Source: an uncultured Verrucomicrobiota bacterium
Lineage (GTDB): Bacteria > Verrucomicrobiota > Verrucomicrobiia > Limisphaerales > UBA9464
DNA length: 33,175 bases
Direction of reading: 5' to 3'
NCBI GenBank assembly: GCA_903842505.1
Contig: CAIMMI010000311.1
Location: 1 to 33,175, forward strand
Shown: positions 32,986-33,175 of the stretch, one piece after another
Numbering within the stretch: the first letter of the stretch is position 1
Layout of the letters: each line of letters opens with the position of its first letter
The notes under the pieces: model-generated
Seen by the model: the letters and a program-made list of their open reading frames with translations, nothing else
Databases searched by the model: none
What the model was told of the DNA's origin: nothing
Translations under genes and position numbers: made by a program

Positions 32986-33094
32986 CGTACTCGTACTCCT
33001 ACTCAGCCCGAAGGGCGGTACTCGTACTCGGGCCGGGGTAGGTTCTGGTACGGCATCGGGTGGGGGCATGGGTTCGAGTACGAGTACGAGTACG
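32986..33094. repeat. TACTCG / GAGTAC inverted repeat array
   Basis: Left arm 32986-33004 (CGTACTCGTACTCCTACTC) and right arm 33076-33094 (GAGTACGAGTACGAGTACG) are inverted complements in 18 of 19 positions, 71 bases apart. Between them, a third block TACTCGTACTCG lies at 33019-33030 in the left-arm orientation, next to a small GCCC-GAA-GGGC stem (33006-33016). The unit is a 6-base repeat. From 33095 to the window end I see no supported gene; this 81-base stretch holds nothing I can name. Confidence 0.8.
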
Positions 33095-33175
33095 CTTTTC
33101 GGAGGTCGAGGGGCGAGGGTTCGTGGATCCTTGGGGCGGCGACCGAAGTCTGGGCCCGCGGCCCGACTCTTGGCC

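Noticed and set aside
33068-33175. Open frame from ATG at 33068 to the window end
   Set aside because: Its start lies within the GAGTAC repeat arm and the translation is Arg/Gly/Ser-rich with no family likeness; too short to support a gene.

Overview
The window looks like chromosomal DNA from a high-G+C, Gram-negative (diderm) bacterium, most probably a member of Verrucomicrobiota (Pedosphaera/Limisphaerales-like). This is inferred from gene content: lipid A synthesis (lpxB), a type II/IV prepilin-like protein with an H-X9-DG C-terminal motif, two Tat-type exported xylose-isomerase-like TIM barrels, a very large secreted mosaic protein (DUF3472-like, PA14, DUF1349-like, BNR), and several families of short interspersed intergenic repeats. 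I see no rRNA, tRNA, CRISPR array, transposase, integrase or phage gene. Base composition and codon use look even by eye, so there is no clear island.

Layout. (1) 1-1424: the 3' end of a gene whose product ends in Phe (possible outer-membrane beta-barrel), then a convergent GT87/mannosyltransferase-like membrane protein. (2) 1611-17053: an unbroken plus-strand run of 13 genes: hybrid histidine kinase, GT2 glycosyltransferase, the MoxR/Bat cluster (moxR, DUF58, DUF4381-like, batA, batB, batC-like, batD, batE-like), then three consecutive CNNM/CorC-type CBS-domain membrane proteins. Most junctions are 4-base ATGA/GTGA overlaps, which suggests translational coupling. (3) 17059-18225, minus: lpxB. 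(4) 18348-21171, plus: Tat-type TIM-barrel protein, DTW-domain tRNA-modification protein, and an HpcH/HpaI aldolase behind a repeat-rich spacer. (5) 21425-25063, minus: the 1,212-residue secreted mosaic protein, divergent from a prepilin-like protein and thiE on plus. (6) 26670-31046, minus: MDR dehydrogenase, FHA/zinc protein, nagB, ruvX, truA, trmL; the last four are nearly contiguous. (7) 31115-31762, plus: DedA protein. (8) 31994-32890, minus: a second exported TIM-barrel protein, followed by a repeat-rich end.

How the genes may work together. The Bat cluster is the classic arrangement in which a MoxR AAA+ ATPase acts with a DUF58 protein and membrane-anchored VWA proteins as a periplasm-facing chaperone or assembly system; its substrate is unknown. 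A sensor kinase upstream and three CBS/CNNM proteins downstream on the same strand suggest an envelope-stress or ion-homeostasis unit, but that link rests on position only. The minus-strand nagB-ruvX-truA-trmL block mixes amino-sugar catabolism with RNA and DNA housekeeping. The TIM barrels, aldolase and dehydrogenase fit a sugar-degrading lifestyle.

The most unusual non-coding signal is a set of short repeats confined to intergenic spacers: TTGAAACTTGAA-type blocks at three places, a two-copy composite GCAGGGGCGCAG...CTGCGCAATCGGCG element, a TACTCG/GAGTAC inverted array, and several small tandem repeats.
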